DNA of 64,000 nucleotides from Nitrosovibrio sp. Nv17 (GCF_900119085.1 NZ_FPIQ01000001.1:248001-312000), one strand, 5' to 3'. Positions 1 to 11,769 are shown, numbered from the stretch's first letter. Translations and numbers: made by a program. Notes: generated from the letters alone by a model not told the origin.

Positions 1-1
1 G

Positions 2-394
2 ATGCTCTCGCGCTGCATCGAATCGGGCGAGGCGCCCGTGCGGCAGTTCAGCACCGCGGCGCTCAACAGCCTGAGAAACCATGACTGGCCCGGCAATCTC
101 GCCCAGCTCGCAGGCACGGTGCGCTCGCTCGCGCTCACCTGCGCGGGCGAAGAGATATCGGCGGAGGACGTCAAGCGGATACTGGCCTCGTCCTCACCCA
201 TTCAGGCGGTGAGTGGCATTCCGCTCAACGTTCCACTGCGCGAGGCGCGCGACATGTTCGAGAAGGTCTATTTCGAGCAGCTCATCAATCAGGAAAATGG
301 CAACATGACTCGTGTGGCCGAGCGGGCGGGACTGGAGCGTACCCATCTGTATCGCAAGCTCAAGCTGCTCGGCATCCGGTTGCGCGGCCACTGA
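2..394 (+). CDS. NtrC-family sigma-54 response regulator, C-terminal part (5' end outside window)
   Basis: This is the last 130 residues of a sigma-54 activator; the gene starts left of the window, so the ATG at base 2 is an internal codon. Visible are the end of the AAA+ domain (the WPGNLAQL segment near residue 30, the usual WPGNxxEL motif) and a C-terminal Fis-type helix-turn-helix with MTRVAERAGLERTHLYRKLK near residues 102-121. The Fis helix resembles NtrX-type regulators more than PrsR of PEP-CTERM loci. The receiver domain and GAFTGA loop are not in view, so target and sensor are unknown. Confidence 0.85.
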   Translation: MLSRCIESGEAPVRQFSTAALNSLRNHDWPGNLAQLAGTVRSLALTCAGEEISAEDVKRILASSSPIQAVSGIPLNVPLREARDMFEKVYFEQLINQENGNMTRVAERAGLERTHLYRKLKLLGIRLRGH

Positions 395-507
395 ACCGTG
401 GCCAGCCGCGGGCGCGAACTGTGGGGCCGCGGCGGCTGGTGGCGCGACTCTGCGCGCCCGGCCCCGTCCCGCGCCTGTACCCCATCCGGTGCAGAGTGGA
501 AGCGAAG

Positions 508-536
508 TTGTCTGACATCGCATCTTAAGCGATAAT
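508..536 (+). promoter_or_regulatory. Candidate sigma-70 promoter for the tkt cluster
   Basis: TTGTCT (508-513), a 17-base spacer and GATAAT (531-536) match the -35 and -10 consensus at 4/6 and 5/6 positions. Transcription would start near 543, giving a leader of about 90 nt before tkt. It is the best match in the 239-base gap. No operator for a Calvin-cycle regulator was recognised with confidence. Confidence 0.45.
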
Positions 537-633
537 AACGCGCTTTCGATCCGCACCGGCATGCTGCCGGGCGCGGAATCTCGTTGCCGTATCCACCTGT
601 ATCCTTATCCATCGAACGAGGGAGTCTACGTCC

Positions 634-2649
634 ATGGGAACATTCAGAAATATCGATGCGCCGGTGTTCAGGAACTCGACCAGCGCAATCCGCGCATTGG
701 CCATGGACGCCGTGCAGAAGGCCAATTCCGGCCATCCTGGCATGCCGATGGGTATGGCCGAGATCGCCGAGGTGTTGTGGACCCGCCATCTTCGCCACAA
801 TCCCGCCAATCCGAAATGGGTCGACCGCGACCGGTTCGTGCTTTCGAACGGGCATGGATCGATGTTGATCTACGCCCTGCTGCACCTGACCGGCTACGAC
901 CTGCCCATGGAGGAGATCAAGCGCTTCCGCCAGCTGCACTCCAAGACCCCGGGGCATCCGGAATACGGCTATACCCCCGGGGTGGAAACCACCACCGGAC
1001 CGCTGGGGCAGGGACTCGCCAATGCGGTCGGCATGGCGCTGGCGGAAAAGATGCTGGCGGCGGATTTCAACCGCCCCGGCTTCGACATCGTCGATCATCA
1101 CACCTATGTGTTCCTCGGAGATGGCTGCCTCATGGAAGGGGTGTCGCACGAGGCCTGCTCCCTGGCCGGTACCCTCGGGCTCGGCAAGCTGATCTGCTTC
1201 TATGACGATAACGGCATTTCCATCGACGGCCACGTCGAGGGATGGTTCACCGATGATACCCCGAAGCGCTTCGAGGCCTACGGCTGGCACGTGGTGCCGA
1301 ACGTGAACGGCCACGATCCGGAAGCGATCGAGGCGGCAATCCAGGCGGCCAGGCGGGCCGCGGGAAAACCTTCCATGATCTGCTGCAGGACGGTCATCGG
1401 CATGGGTTCGCCCAACAAGGCCGATACCCACGAAGTGCACGGCGCCGCGCTGGGCGACGCCGAGATCGCGGCAACCCGCCCGCACATCGGCTGGCAGTAT
1501 CCGCCGTTCGAGATTCCGGAGGAGGTCTATGCGGCGTGGGACGGCCGCGCAAAAGGAGAGGCGCTGGAAGGCGAATGGAATCGCAGGTTTGCCGAATACG
1601 CTGCCCAGTACCCCGCCGAGGCTGCCGAGTTCAGGCGGCGCACGGCGGGGGAACTGCCCGCCGGCTGGAGGGAGCATGTGCAGGATCTGCTGCGCCAGGT
1701 CGATGCCAGGCAGGAGACGATCGCCACCCGCAAGGCATCGCAGAACGCCATCGAGGGCCTGGCGCCGGTGCTGCCGGAACTGGTGGGCGGCTCCGCGGAC
1801 CTGGCCGGCTCCAACCTGACCCTGTGGTCCGGATCCAAGGGCTGCAACCGGGAGCGGGGCGGCAACTACATCTACTACGGCGTGCGCGAGTTCGGCATGA
1901 GCGCCATCATGAACGGATTGTCCCTGCACGGCGGCATCATTCCCTACGGCGCCACCTTTCTGATGTTCTCGGAATATGCGCGCAACGCCCTGCGCATGGC
2001 CGCCCTGATGAAGATCCGTACCCTGTTCGTGTTCACCCACGACTCGATCGGCCTGGGCGAGGACGGTCCGACGCACCAGCCGGTAGAACAGACCGCGACG
2101 CTGCGCTACATCCCCAACATGGATGTCTGGCGTCCCTGCGACACCGTCGAGTCCACCGTCGCCTGGGCGCATGCGATCGAGCGCAGGGAGGGGCCGTCGG
2201 CGCTGATATTCAGCCGCCAGAACCTGCCTTTCCAGAAGCGTGACGCGGCCACCATCGGGCTGATAGAAAAGGGGGGCTACGTCCTTTCCGAGGCGGACGG
2301 CGGTGCGCCCAGGGCGGTCATCATCGCGACCGGTTCCGAGGTCGGCCTCGCGATCCTGGCGCAGAAGGCGCTGGCGGAGACGGGCGTGCCCGTGCGCGTG
2401 GTCTCGATGCCCTGCACCAGCCTGTTCGACCGGCAGGACGCAGCCTATCGCGACAGCATCCTGCCGAAGGGCGTCGGGCGTGTGGCGGTGGAGGCGGGCA
2501 TCACCGACTACTGGCGCAAGTACGTGGGACTCGACGGTGCGGTGGTGGGCATGGATACCTTCGGCGAGTCGGCCCCGGCCGGCGATCTGTTCCGACACTT
2601 CGGCTTCACCGTCGAAAACGTGGTGAAGGCGGTCAACGGCATCGCCTGA
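634..2649 (+). CDS. tkt: Transketolase
   Basis: Full-length (671 aa) thiamine-diphosphate enzyme that moves two-carbon units between ketose and aldose phosphates in the pentose phosphate and Calvin cycles, in the cytoplasm. Visible are the substrate/ThDP loop TGPLGQG (residues 121-127), the ThDP/Mg motif GDGCLMEG (162-169) and the C-terminal-half stretch [15 protein letters not shown]. The ATG at 634 follows a GGGAG about 10 bases upstream and gives the usual N-terminus before [11 protein letters not shown]. It is the first gene of a same-strand cluster with gap, pgk, pyk and fba, an order typical of autotrophic betaproteobacteria. Confidence 0.97.
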   Translation: MGTFRNIDAPVFRNSTSAIRALAMDAVQKANSGHPGMPMGMAEIAEVLWTRHLRHNPANPKWVDRDRFVLSNGHGSMLIYALLHLTGYDLPMEEIKRFRQLHSKTPGHPEYGYTPGVETTTGPLGQGLANAVGMALAEKMLAADFNRPGFDIVDHHTYVFLGDGCLMEGVSHEACSLAGTLGLGKLICFYDDNGISIDGHVEGWFTDDTPKRFEAYGWHVVPNVNGHDPEAIEAAIQAARRAAGKPSMICCRTVIGMGSPNKADTHEVHGAALGDAEIAATRPHIGWQYPPFEIPEEVYAAWDGRAKGEALEGEWNRRFAEYAAQYPAEAAEFRRRTAGELPAGWREHVQDLLRQVDARQETIATRKASQNAIEGLAPVLPELVGGSADLAGSNLTLWSGSKGCNRERGGNYIYYGVREFGMSAIMNGLSLHGGIIPYGATFLMFSEYARNALRMAALMKIRTLFVFTHDSIGLGEDGPTHQPVEQTATLRYIPNMDVWRPCDTVESTVAWAHAIERREGPSALIFSRQNLPFQKRDAATIGLIEKGGYVLSEADGGAPRAVIIATGSEVGLAILAQKALAETGVPVRVVSMPCTSLFDRQDAAYRDSILPKGVGRVAVEAGITDYWRKYVGLDGAVVGMDTFGESAPAGDLFRHFGFTVENVVKAVNGIA

Positions 2650-3708
<1,059 letters not shown>

Positions 3709-3842
3709 CCTGCGGCAATCGGTGGAACGGGGCAACCGCGGGAGCGGGGTCCCGTCCACGTCTCCTTTTCGCTCATCATCCTGATCCGGCGCGGGAAGGT
3801 GCCGCAGCCCTTTCCCGTGCCTTACCAACCCGGAGTATTCCC

Positions 3843-5021
3843 GTGCCAGTCATCAAGCTCATCGACCTCGATCTCAAGGGCAAGCGTGTATTCATCCGCG
3901 CCGATCTGAACGTTCCCATCCAGGATGGAAGGGTAACCTCGGACGCGCGCATCACCGCCTCCATGGCCACCATCGAACACTGCCTCAAGCAGGGCGCCCG
4001 CGTGATGGTGACCTCGCATCTGGGGCGGCCCGAAGAAGGCGTATGGTCGGACGAGCACTCGCTCAAGCCGGTGGCCGATGACATTGCCGCCCGTCTGGGC
4101 AGGCAGGTTCGCCTGATCAGGGACTGGACGAAAAGCGAGTTCGAAGTGGCCGAAGGCGAGCTGGTGGTACTGGAGAACTGCCGCATCAACCGGGGGGAGA
4201 AGAAGAACGCCGACGAGACGGCCCGAAAGTATGCACGCCTGTGCGACGTGTTCGTGATGGATGCCTTCGGCACTGCCCATCGTGCCGAAGCCTCGACCTA
4301 CGGCATCGCCAGGTATGCGCCGGTTGCCTGCGCGGGCATCCTGCTCACGCAGGAGCTGGACGCGCTGGGCCAGGCGCTGTTGAATCCCGCGCGCCCCATG
4401 GTGGCCATCGTCGGCGGCTCCAAGGTTTCGACCAAGCTTACGGTGCTGGAATCCCTGTCGGAAAAAGTGGATCAGCTGGTGGTGGGCGGCGGCATCGCCA
4501 ATACCTTTCTCAAGGCCACCGGCAAGCGCGTCGGGAAGTCGCTGTGCGAGGATGACCTGGTGCCGACCGCCAGGGCCCTGATGGACAAGATGGCCCGGCG
4601 TCAGGCCTCCATTCCGATCGCGGTGGACGTCGTGGTGGGCAAGAAGTTCGACGCCAACGAGCCCGCGGTGCTGAAGGATGCCGATGCAGTGGCCGATGAC
4701 GAGATGATCTTCGACATCGGCCCGAAGAGTGCGCAGGAGCTGGCCGACATCATCATGAAGGCCGGAACCGTGGTATGGAACGGACCCGTGGGCGTATTCG
4801 AATTCGAGCAGTTCGGGGACGGCACCCGCACCATCGCCACGGCGATCGCCGAGACCGCCGCGTTCACCCTGGCGGGTGGCGGCGATACCATCGCAGCGAT
4901 CCAGAAGTACGGCATCTACGACCGGATATCGTACATTTCGACGGCCGGCGGCGCCTTCCTGGAATTCCTGGAGGGCAAGACGCTGCCGGCCGTCGAAATC
5001 CTGGAGCAGCGTGCAGGCTGA
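3843..5021 (+). CDS. pgk: Phosphoglycerate kinase
   Basis: PGK, 392 aa, transferring phosphate between 1,3-bisphosphoglycerate and ADP. Motifs include FIRADLNVP near the N-terminus (substrate site), GGSKVSTKL in the middle and the C-terminal nucleotide-binding stretch GGGDTIAAI. The frame is open upstream inside gap, but homology begins at the GTG at 3843, which has GGAG at 3832-3835 with a 7-base spacer. A GTG start is therefore preferred. It is the third gene of the carbon cluster. Confidence 0.96.
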   Translation: MPVIKLIDLDLKGKRVFIRADLNVPIQDGRVTSDARITASMATIEHCLKQGARVMVTSHLGRPEEGVWSDEHSLKPVADDIAARLGRQVRLIRDWTKSEFEVAEGELVVLENCRINRGEKKNADETARKYARLCDVFVMDAFGTAHRAEASTYGIARYAPVACAGILLTQELDALGQALLNPARPMVAIVGGSKVSTKLTVLESLSEKVDQLVVGGGIANTFLKATGKRVGKSLCEDDLVPTARALMDKMARRQASIPIAVDVVVGKKFDANEPAVLKDADAVADDEMIFDIGPKSAQELADIIMKAGTVVWNGPVGVFEFEQFGDGTRTIATAIAETAAFTLAGGGDTIAAIQKYGIYDRISYISTAGGAFLEFLEGKTLPAVEILEQRAG

Positions 5022-5053
5022 TCCCTCATGATCGTTTCCCCGGCCGATCCAGA

Positions 5054-6502
5054 ATGATCCGCAGAACCAAGATCGTCGCCACCCTCGGGCCGGCCTCCCG
5101 TGATCCCGGGGTGCTGGAGCGCATGATCAATGCCGGCGTGGACGTGGTACGCATCAATTTCTCCCACGGCACGCGCGAGGAGCATATCCGCAGTGCCGAG
5201 CTGGCCCGTTCGCTGGCGCATGCCGCGGGCCATGCCGTGGGAGTGCTGGCCGACCTGCAGGGGCCGAAAATCCGGATCGGCAGGTTCGAGCAGGGCAGGA
5301 TCCTGCTCGCGACCGGCGATACCTTCATCCTGGATGCCGAGTGCGAGTTGGGAAATCAGGAGCGGGTCGGCCTGGACTACAAGGAACTGCCCAATGACGT
5401 CGAGCCCGGCGCAACCCTGATCCTGGATGACGGCCGCATCGTCCTGGGCGTGGCCGAGGTCCAGGGTGCGCAGGTCTATTGCACGGTGGAGCAGGGCGGT
5501 GTGCTGTCCGACAACAAGGGCATCAACCGCAAGGGCGGCGGACTCAGCGCCCCTGCCCTGACCGGCAAGGATGTGGAGGACATACGGACCGCGGCGGCGA
5601 TCAAGGCGGATTATCTCGCGGTGTCGTTTCCGCGATCCGGGGAGGACATGCGCTGGGCGCGCCAGGTCATGCGCGAGGTGGGCGGCAAGAGCCTGTTGAT
5701 GGCCAAGATCGAGCGATCGGAGGCGATCCTCGCGCTGGACGACATCCTGCAGGAATCCGACGCCATCATGGTGGCGCGCGGCGACCTTGCGGTCGAGGTG
5801 GGGGACGCGGTGGTGCCCGCCCTGCAGAAACGCATGATCCGCACCGCGCGTGCCAACAACAAGCTGGTGGTGACGGCTACCCAGATGATGGAGTCGATGG
5901 TGAGCAGTCCGGTGCCTACCCGGGCGGAAGTCTCCGACGTCGCCAACGCGGTGCTCGACGGCACCGATGCGGTAATGCTCTCGGCGGAGTCCGCGGCAGG
6001 GCAGTATCCGGTGGAATCGGTCGCGGCCATGGCCAGGGTCTGCCTCGAGGCGGAGAAGGAGTACCTGGCGGGCAGCGAGCTGCGCCGCTCGCAGGGAGGC
6101 TTGCCCGACACCATCGAGGAGGCGATCGCGCGGGCCACCATGTTCACCGCCGGCGGACTCAAGCTGCGCGCCATCGCCGCATTGACGCAAAGCGGCCGGA
6201 CCGTGCTGCTGATGTCCCGCAGAAGCTCCAACGTGCCCATCTTCGCGCTGAGCCCGCAGGAGGACACGCGCCGCAAAATGACCTTGTTTCGCGGTGTGTA
6301 TCCGATAAAATTCGGGGGCGGCTCGAACGATCCGGAGATCATCCTGAATCACGCCGAAAACGAGTTGCTCAAGCGGGGCGTGGTGCGCAACGACGACCTG
6401 ATCATCATGACGATCGGTGAGCCGGTGGGCAAGGCGGGCGGCACCAACACCATGAAGATCGTCAGGGTGGGAGAATACAAGAAGGCGCTGGCCAAGTCCT
6501 GA
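5054..6502 (+). CDS. pyk: Pyruvate kinase
   Basis: Pyruvate kinase, 482 aa, making pyruvate and ATP from phosphoenolpyruvate and ADP. It begins MIRRTKIVATLGPAS, the family N-terminus; further motifs are the lysine-containing MAKIERSEA (catalytic Lys) and MVARGDLAVEVG, followed by the C-terminal allosteric-type domain. The ATG at 5054 is 32 bases after the pgk stop. Its presence inside a tkt-gap-pgk-fba cluster links carbon fixation or gluconeogenesis with lower glycolysis. Confidence 0.96.
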   Translation: MIRRTKIVATLGPASRDPGVLERMINAGVDVVRINFSHGTREEHIRSAELARSLAHAAGHAVGVLADLQGPKIRIGRFEQGRILLATGDTFILDAECELGNQERVGLDYKELPNDVEPGATLILDDGRIVLGVAEVQGAQVYCTVEQGGVLSDNKGINRKGGGLSAPALTGKDVEDIRTAAAIKADYLAVSFPRSGEDMRWARQVMREVGGKSLLMAKIERSEAILALDDILQESDAIMVARGDLAVEVGDAVVPALQKRMIRTARANNKLVVTATQMMESMVSSPVPTRAEVSDVANAVLDGTDAVMLSAESAAGQYPVESVAAMARVCLEAEKEYLAGSELRRSQGGLPDTIEEAIARATMFTAGGLKLRAIAALTQSGRTVLLMSRRSSNVPIFALSPQEDTRRKMTLFRGVYPIKFGGGSNDPEIILNHAENELLKRGVVRNDDLIIMTIGEPVGKAGGTNTMKIVRVGEYKKALAKS

Positions 6503-6619
6503 TCGGGCCAGCGACATGCCGGACTTCCGATCCTCCGGATGGCGGTTCGGTCGTCGGGGACGAGAGTCCGGGCGTTGCTCATATACGGATTTTAATTTGA
6601 AAGGTAAAGGAGGCTCGAC

Positions 6620-7684
6620 ATGGCACTCGTATCATTGCGTCAACTTCTGGATCATGCGGCGGAAAACGACTACGGTCTGCCCGCCTTCAACGTGAACAAC
6701 CTGGAGCAGATCCACGCCATCATGCAGGCTGCCGACGAATGCGACAGCCCCGTGATCATGCAGGGCTCGGCGGGCGCCCGCAAGTACGCCGGGGAGGCGT
6801 TCCTGCGGCATCTGATCGAGGCGGCCGTGGAAAGCTATCCGCACATTCCCATCGTCATGCATCAGGATCACGGCGCCTCGCCGGCGGTCTGCGTCAATGC
6901 CATCCGCAGCGGCTTTTCCAGCGTGATGATGGACGGCTCCCTGGAAGAGGATGCCAAGACGCCTTCATCCTACGAGTACAACGTCGCGGTCACCGCCAAG
7001 GTGGTGAGCATGGCCCACGCCGTGGGAGTATCCGTGGAAGGGGAGCTCGGTTGCCTGGGTTCGCTGGAGTCGGGCATGGGCGAGGCGGAGGATGGCCACG
7101 GAGCCGAGGGCAAGCTTTCCCACGACCAGTTGCTGACCGATCCGGAGCAGGCGGCGGACTTCGTCAAGCAGACGGGTGTGGATGCGCTGGCCATCGCCAT
7201 CGGCACTTCCCACGGGGCGTACAAGTTCACCCGCAAGCCGACCGGCGATATCCTCGCCATCGAGCGCGTCAAGGAAATCCACCAGCGTATTCCCAATACC
7301 CATCTGGTCATGCATGGTTCCAGCTCCGTGCCCCAGGAATGGCTCGAGATCATCCGCGAGTATGGTGGAGAGATGAAGGAGACCTACGGCGTGCCGGTGG
7401 AGGAGATCCAGGAAGGGATCAAGCACGGCGTGCGCAAGGTCAACATCGATACCGATATCCGGCTCGCCATGACGGGCGCGATCCGCCGGCACCTGGCCAG
7501 GAACAAGAGCGAATTCGACCCGAGGAAGTACCTCAAGGATGCCACCGCGGCGGCGAAGGAGATCTGCAAGGCGCGCTTCGAGGCATTCGGCAGCGCGGGC
7601 CAGGCAAGCAGGATCAAGCCCGTCGCGCTCGACAGCATGGCCAGCAAGTACGTCAAAGGGGAATTGAAGGCCATCATCCACTGA
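6620..7684 (+). CDS. fba: Class II fructose-bisphosphate aldolase (Calvin-cycle subtype)
   Basis: Zinc-dependent aldolase, 354 aa, joining dihydroxyacetone phosphate to glyceraldehyde-3-phosphate or erythrose-4-phosphate. Metal and substrate residues are seen in [10 protein letters not shown] (residues 79-88), the IGTSHGAYK stretch and [11 protein letters not shown]. Length and the N-terminal [10 protein letters not shown] match the CbbA-like subtype of autotrophs. A strong AAAGGAGG lies just before ATG 6620. The 117-base gap after pyk leaves room for its own promoter, but none is clear. It is the last gene of the carbon cluster. Confidence 0.96.
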   Translation: MALVSLRQLLDHAAENDYGLPAFNVNNLEQIHAIMQAADECDSPVIMQGSAGARKYAGEAFLRHLIEAAVESYPHIPIVMHQDHGASPAVCVNAIRSGFSSVMMDGSLEEDAKTPSSYEYNVAVTAKVVSMAHAVGVSVEGELGCLGSLESGMGEAEDGHGAEGKLSHDQLLTDPEQAADFVKQTGVDALAIAIGTSHGAYKFTRKPTGDILAIERVKEIHQRIPNTHLVMHGSSSVPQEWLEIIREYGGEMKETYGVPVEEIQEGIKHGVRKVNIDTDIRLAMTGAIRRHLARNKSEFDPRKYLKDATAAAKEICKARFEAFGSAGQASRIKPVALDSMASKYVKGELKAIIH

Positions 7685-7691
7685 CGAGGGA

Positions 7692-7711
7692 AGGGGCGCA
7701 CCGCCGCCCCT
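7692..7711. terminator. Possible GC-rich hairpin terminator between fba and the CYTH/CHAD gene
   Basis: AGGGGCG (7692-7698), a 6-base loop and CGCCCCT (7705-7711) form a perfect 7-bp stem in the 29-base gap between two convergent genes. It lacks a T-run on either strand, so termination strength is doubtful. Confidence 0.35.
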
Positions 7712-7713
7712 GC

Positions 7714-9294
7714 CTACCAGAATGGCTGCTCGCTGCGGAAACGCTGCCAGGCATCGTCCAGCAGATCCTGCCTGGGACAGGCCTGGCGCAGGCTCCATCC
7801 CAGCACGATGCCGATCGCTTCGTGTTTCTCCTGTTGGCCCCTGGCCGTTGGATGTCGGTCCTCTCCGGCGGCCGACATCTCGCCGAGCAGCCCCCTGGCT
7901 ACCGTGGCGTCGTTCAGGATGCCAAGGATGTCCTGCAGCGCGGACAGGGAGTCGAGGTAGGCACCCGCTGCGCCGGCGGGGTAGAGTCTGGACAGGAATT
8001 CCACTGCGTAGCGCTGCTTCTTGGCCAGAATGCGCACGGCGTGCAGCGCGGGAGCGCCGAGGCCCTGCAGCGTGCGTCCGTGTTTTCTCAACTGGCGGTG
8101 CCGCCGGGTCAGCAGTTTCCTGGCGAAGGGTCCCACCCCCATGTCCGCCCGGGCGTCGTCCGGCGCCTGGGGATTCTCCTGCTGAGCCTCCATAGGCGCC
8201 CCGCACAGCCACGCTCCCAGGCTGAGCATCGTTTCCGTATAGCGCCGGGACGCCACGGCCTGGCGCGCGATCTCGCCATGGTGCTGTCGCATGCGTTCAC
8301 AGCGATCCCGCAACTCCGAGATTCCCGCATGGTCCGGCAGGGCGGCATCGACTGCGGCCAATGTCTCTTCCGTGAATACGTCCCAGTCCCGTGCCGGACC
8401 CAGCTGTCCCGCGAGCCATTGCAGCTCCCCGGCAGCGGGCGCGATCAGCCCCGTCCGGGCCTGCTTCCCGCAAAAAAGGCCGAAGGCCGAGCGCAGTCTG
8501 CGCAAGGCCACGCGCATCTGATGCAGGTACTCGATGCCGCTTCCCTCCAGCATGCCGGTCTCGTTTCCGTGCAGGTGGTCGAGGCAGCTCTGCACCACCG
8601 CCTTGAGGGCCGCATCCATACCCATGCCGGAGGTCAGGCGGGGTGGGCGCGCCTTGAGCGGTGTCGGTGCGGCGCCGGACACGAGGGCGTAGCCCCGCGC
8701 GGCCTTGCTGGCATGTTCGATCCGGACGGGAAAGTGGTGCATCAGCGCCTGTGCCAGCTGGAACAGGGAGAGCGGATGGCCCGACTGCAGTTCGAGTTCA
8801 ATCTCGCACAGGGGCACGCCGGGTCCCTCGCCGTCGCCCGCGGCGATGGTGCCCCGATCGAGGCAGAATTCCACTTCGCTGCCGTCCGGCAGGCGCAGCA
8901 TGCGGGTGTTGCGCTGGCAGGTGGTGGTGAACAGCGGTCGCAGGCGCTCGCGCAGCTTGTCCGACGCCAGCAGCCGGGCGAGCGCGGGATCCGCGATCTT
9001 GGTGAAGTCGGGGTGGGGACCCAGTACCGGCGCTTCCTGCTCTTCCCGTCGATGCAGCCCCGCCGCGACGCTTCCCCCGCCTTTGACGGATTGTATCCAG
9101 TGGCGACCCTCGCGCCGCAGACGCAGGGCGACGTCGTGGCGGCGCAGATGAAAGGCGGGCGTGTCGTAGTAGACCGTACGCAGCCTGCGGGTGACCGGAT
9201 CCGAGCCGCCCAGCGCGCGTAGCCACGGGTTGCGCAGCACGCGGGCGGCGGCGGACGGAGACAGGCGCAGCTTGAGTTCGATCTCGGTGGTCAT
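7714..9294 (-). CDS. CYTH and CHAD domain protein (polyphosphate-associated)
   Basis: A 526-aa protein with an N-terminal CYTH (triphosphate tunnel) domain, marked by the EIELKLRLSP start and later acidic/basic strand patterns, followed by a helical, His/Arg-rich CHAD domain (MRVALRRLRSAFGLF and similar helices). CYTH domains of this type hydrolyse triphosphate, and CHAD domains bind inorganic polyphosphate (family knowledge). It follows ppk on the same strand with only 16 bases between coding regions, so the two are probably cotranscribed. ATG 9294 (MTTEIELKL) is preferred over an in-frame GTG at 9303, because the GGGAG upstream is spaced properly only for the ATG. Confidence 0.9.
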   Translation of the reverse strand: MTTEIELKLRLSPSAAARVLRNPWLRALGGSDPVTRRLRTVYYDTPAFHLRRHDVALRLRREGRHWIQSVKGGGSVAAGLHRREEQEAPVLGPHPDFTKIADPALARLLASDKLRERLRPLFTTTCQRNTRMLRLPDGSEVEFCLDRGTIAAGDGEGPGVPLCEIELELQSGHPLSLFQLAQALMHHFPVRIEHASKAARGYALVSGAAPTPLKARPPRLTSGMGMDAALKAVVQSCLDHLHGNETGMLEGSGIEYLHQMRVALRRLRSAFGLFCGKQARTGLIAPAAGELQWLAGQLGPARDWDVFTEETLAAVDAALPDHAGISELRDRCERMRQHHGEIARQAVASRRYTETMLSLGAWLCGAPMEAQQENPQAPDDARADMGVGPFARKLLTRRHRQLRKHGRTLQGLGAPALHAVRILAKKQRYAVEFLSRLYPAGAAGAYLDSLSALQDILGILNDATVARGLLGEMSAAGEDRHPTARGQQEKHEAIGIVLGWSLRQACPRQDLLDDAWQRFRSEQPFW

Positions 9295-9310
9295 GCCGGT
9301 CACGCTCCCG

Positions 9311-11413
9311 CTACAGGGCGGGAGGGCCTGTCAGCGCAAGTTCCGCGAGCAGCGTTTCCTGAGCGCAGAACTTCTTGCCGGCGCGGGCAGACTTGAGGCG
9401 GTAGTGGCCGTTGCCGTCCATCTCCCAGGCCTGCGTGTTGTCCCGAAGGTACGTGTTCAGACCCTCCGCCAGCACGCGCTTCTTGAGTCTCGGCTCCAGG
9501 ATGGGGAAGCATATCTCGATGCGGCGGAAGAAATTCCGGTCCATCCAGTCCGCGCTGGAGAGATAGATGGCGTGGCTGCCGTCGTCATGAAAACAGAATA
9601 TGCGGGTATGTTCGAGGAAGCGACCGATGATGGATCGCACCCGGATATTCTCCGACAGTCCCGCGATGCCGGGACGCAGGGCGCACACTCCCCGCACGAT
9701 GAGATCGATGCGGACGCCGGCGTTCGATGCGGCGTACAGCGCCTGGATGATTTCCGGCTCCAGCAGCGCATTCATCTTGGCGATGATGCGTGCCGGCTTC
9801 CCCGCCCTGGCGCTCTGCGCCTCCTTGTTGATGGCCGCGAGCATCTGGCTGTGGAAGCTGAAGGGAGATTGCCACAGGTGCTTGAGTTTTCCCGCCTTGC
9901 CCAGGCCGGTGAGCTGCATGAAGACCTCGTTCACGTCCGCGCAGACCTCTTCGTTGCAGGTGAACATCCCGAAGTCGGTGTAGAAGCGCGCCGTGCTGGG
10001 GTGGTAGTTTCCCGTGCTGACGTGCACGTAGCGCCGCAGCTTCCCCTCCTCGCGCCGCACCACCATCGCCATCTTGGCATGGGTCTTGTGGCCCACCACG
10101 CCGTACACCACGTGCGCGCCCACCTCTTCGAGGCGCCCGGCCCAGTTGATGTTGGCCTCCTCGTCGAAGCGCGCCAGCAGCTCCACCACCACCGTGACCT
10201 CCTTGCCGCTGCTGGCGGCGGCAATCAGCGCGGTCATCACCGACGAATCCGCGCCGGTGCGGTAGACGGTCTGCTTGATCGCCACCACATCCGGATCGGT
10301 CGACGCCTGCTGGATGAAATGGATCACGGGCTGGAACGACTGGTACGGGTGGTGCAGGAGGACGTCGTTCTTGCGGATGATCTGGAAGATGTCGACGATC
10401 TTTTTCTTCTGCAGGGTGAGCGGGAGGCCGGGGACGAATGGCGGGTATTTGAGCTGGGGGCACTCGATGCGGTCCGGCACCTGCATCAGCCTGACGAGAT
10501 TGACGGGGCCCTCCACCTGGTAGAAGTCGTCGCGGGTGAGGCCGAGCTGCTCCAGCAGGAAGTCCGCCATGTGCCGCGGGCAGTTGTCCGCCACCTCCAG
10601 GCGTACCGCATTGCCGAAGTGGCGCTGCGGCAGCTCGCCCTGGAGCGCGATGCGCAGGTTCTTGACCTCCTCCTCGTCGACGAACAGGTCGCTGTTGCGC
10701 GTGGCGCGGAACTGGTAGCAGCCCAGCACGCTCATGCCGGAGAACAGTTCACCCACATGGGCGTGCAGGATCGAGGACAGGAAGACGAAGTTGTACTTGC
10801 CGATGGTCAATTCGTCCGGCAGCAGGATCACGCGCGGCAGCACCCGGGGCGCCTGTACGATGGCGGTGCCGGAACTGCGCCCGAAGGCGTCCTTGCCTTC
10901 CAGTTCGACCGCGAAATTCAGGCTTTTATTGAGCACGCGCGGGAAAGGGTGGGAGATGTCGAGGCCGATCGGGGTCAGGACCGGCATCAACTCGCGGAAA
11001 AAGAACGCCTTGACCCACTCGCGCTGCGCGTCGTTCCAGGCGTCGCGGCGCAGGAAATGGATGCCTTCGCTGGCGAGTCCGGGCAGGACCTCCTGGTTCA
11101 GGATCTGGTACTGGCGTGCCACCAGCGTGTGGATCTGCTCGGATACCAGCCTGAATACCTGCTGCGGCAGCATGCCGTCCGGTCCGAAGCCGTGCGTGTC
11201 GAGGTCGATCTGCTCCTTCAGCCCGGCGACGCGGACCTCGAAGAACTCGTCCAGATTGCTGCTGACGATGCACAGGAACTTCAGCCGCTCCAGCAGGGGC
11301 GTGAGCTTGTTGCCGGCCTGCGCGAGCACGCGGCGATTGAACTCGATCTGGCCCAGTTCGCGGTTGATGAACTGGCTGCCGTTGAGGGTGCTCAGCATGG
11401 CCGCACTGCCCAT
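9311..11413 (-). CDS. ppk: Polyphosphate kinase 1
   Basis: PPK1, 700 aa, reversibly polymerising the gamma-phosphate of ATP into polyphosphate at the membrane. The N-terminal FINRELGQIEFNRRVL, the phospho-histidine segment HVSTGNYHPSTARFYTDFG and the second conserved His in GRFLEHTRIF are all present, so the enzyme looks intact. ATG 11413 follows a GGAAG; a second ATG at 11398 lacks a ribosome site. It heads a ppk-CYTH/CHAD pair and may be cotranscribed with yggX and argA upstream on the same strand. Confidence 0.97.
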   Translation of the reverse strand: MGSAAMLSTLNGSQFINRELGQIEFNRRVLAQAGNKLTPLLERLKFLCIVSSNLDEFFEVRVAGLKEQIDLDTHGFGPDGMLPQQVFRLVSEQIHTLVARQYQILNQEVLPGLASEGIHFLRRDAWNDAQREWVKAFFFRELMPVLTPIGLDISHPFPRVLNKSLNFAVELEGKDAFGRSSGTAIVQAPRVLPRVILLPDELTIGKYNFVFLSSILHAHVGELFSGMSVLGCYQFRATRNSDLFVDEEEVKNLRIALQGELPQRHFGNAVRLEVADNCPRHMADFLLEQLGLTRDDFYQVEGPVNLVRLMQVPDRIECPQLKYPPFVPGLPLTLQKKKIVDIFQIIRKNDVLLHHPYQSFQPVIHFIQQASTDPDVVAIKQTVYRTGADSSVMTALIAAASSGKEVTVVVELLARFDEEANINWAGRLEEVGAHVVYGVVGHKTHAKMAMVVRREEGKLRRYVHVSTGNYHPSTARFYTDFGMFTCNEEVCADVNEVFMQLTGLGKAGKLKHLWQSPFSFHSQMLAAINKEAQSARAGKPARIIAKMNALLEPEIIQALYAASNAGVRIDLIVRGVCALRPGIAGLSENIRVRSIIGRFLEHTRIFCFHDDGSHAIYLSSADWMDRNFFRRIEICFPILEPRLKKRVLAEGLNTYLRDNTQAWEMDGNGHYRLKSARAGKKFCAQETLLAELALTGPPAL

Positions 11414-11499
11414 CGGCTTCCGGCTCCGCCGTCAGGAGGGCGGGAGGCAGGCAGTGCCGCCGTTTCAGCGACGAAAGCCATGTCTGACATCGCTTCTGG

Positions 11500-11769
11500 T
11501 CATTTTACGGGCACGTAGCCCGCCGGCTGTTCCGCCCCCTCGCCGAAGAAGTACGCTTCCATCTGTTCCAGCAGGTACTTGCGTGCCTTCGCTTCCGAAA
11601 GATTCAGGCGGTTCTCGTTGACCAGCATGGTCTGGTGCCTGACCCATCGCGCCCACGCTTCCTTCGAGACGTTGTCGAGTATGCGCTTCCCGAGTTCCCC
11701 CGGATAAGGCGCAAATTCCAGGCCCTCGGCCTCTCGCCCGAGCTTGATGCAGCGTACCAGTCTTGGCAT
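11500..11769 (-). CDS. yggX: YggX-family oxidative damage / Fe(II)-trafficking protein
   Basis: A small 89-aa protein of the YggX family, which protects iron-sulfur clusters from oxidation. The N-terminus [17 protein letters not shown] carries the conserved Cys, and the [16 protein letters not shown] motif follows. Length is normal for the family. A GGAGA lies 9 bases before the ATG. Confidence 0.93.
   Translation of the reverse strand: MPRLVRCIKLGREAEGLEFAPYPGELGKRILDNVSKEAWARWVRHQTMLVNENRLNLSEAKARKYLLEQMEAYFFGEGAEQPAGYVPVK

Noticed and set aside
2-394. PrsR, the PEP-CTERM response regulator
   Set aside because: The Fis-type helix (VAERAGLERTHLYRKLKLLGI) resembles NtrX-type regulators, and no prsK is adjacent within the window.
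6739-11518. Two long plus-strand frames (827 and 775 residues) over fba, the CYTH/CHAD gene and ppk
   Set aside because: Both overlap clear coding genes in other frames or strands and have no family features.
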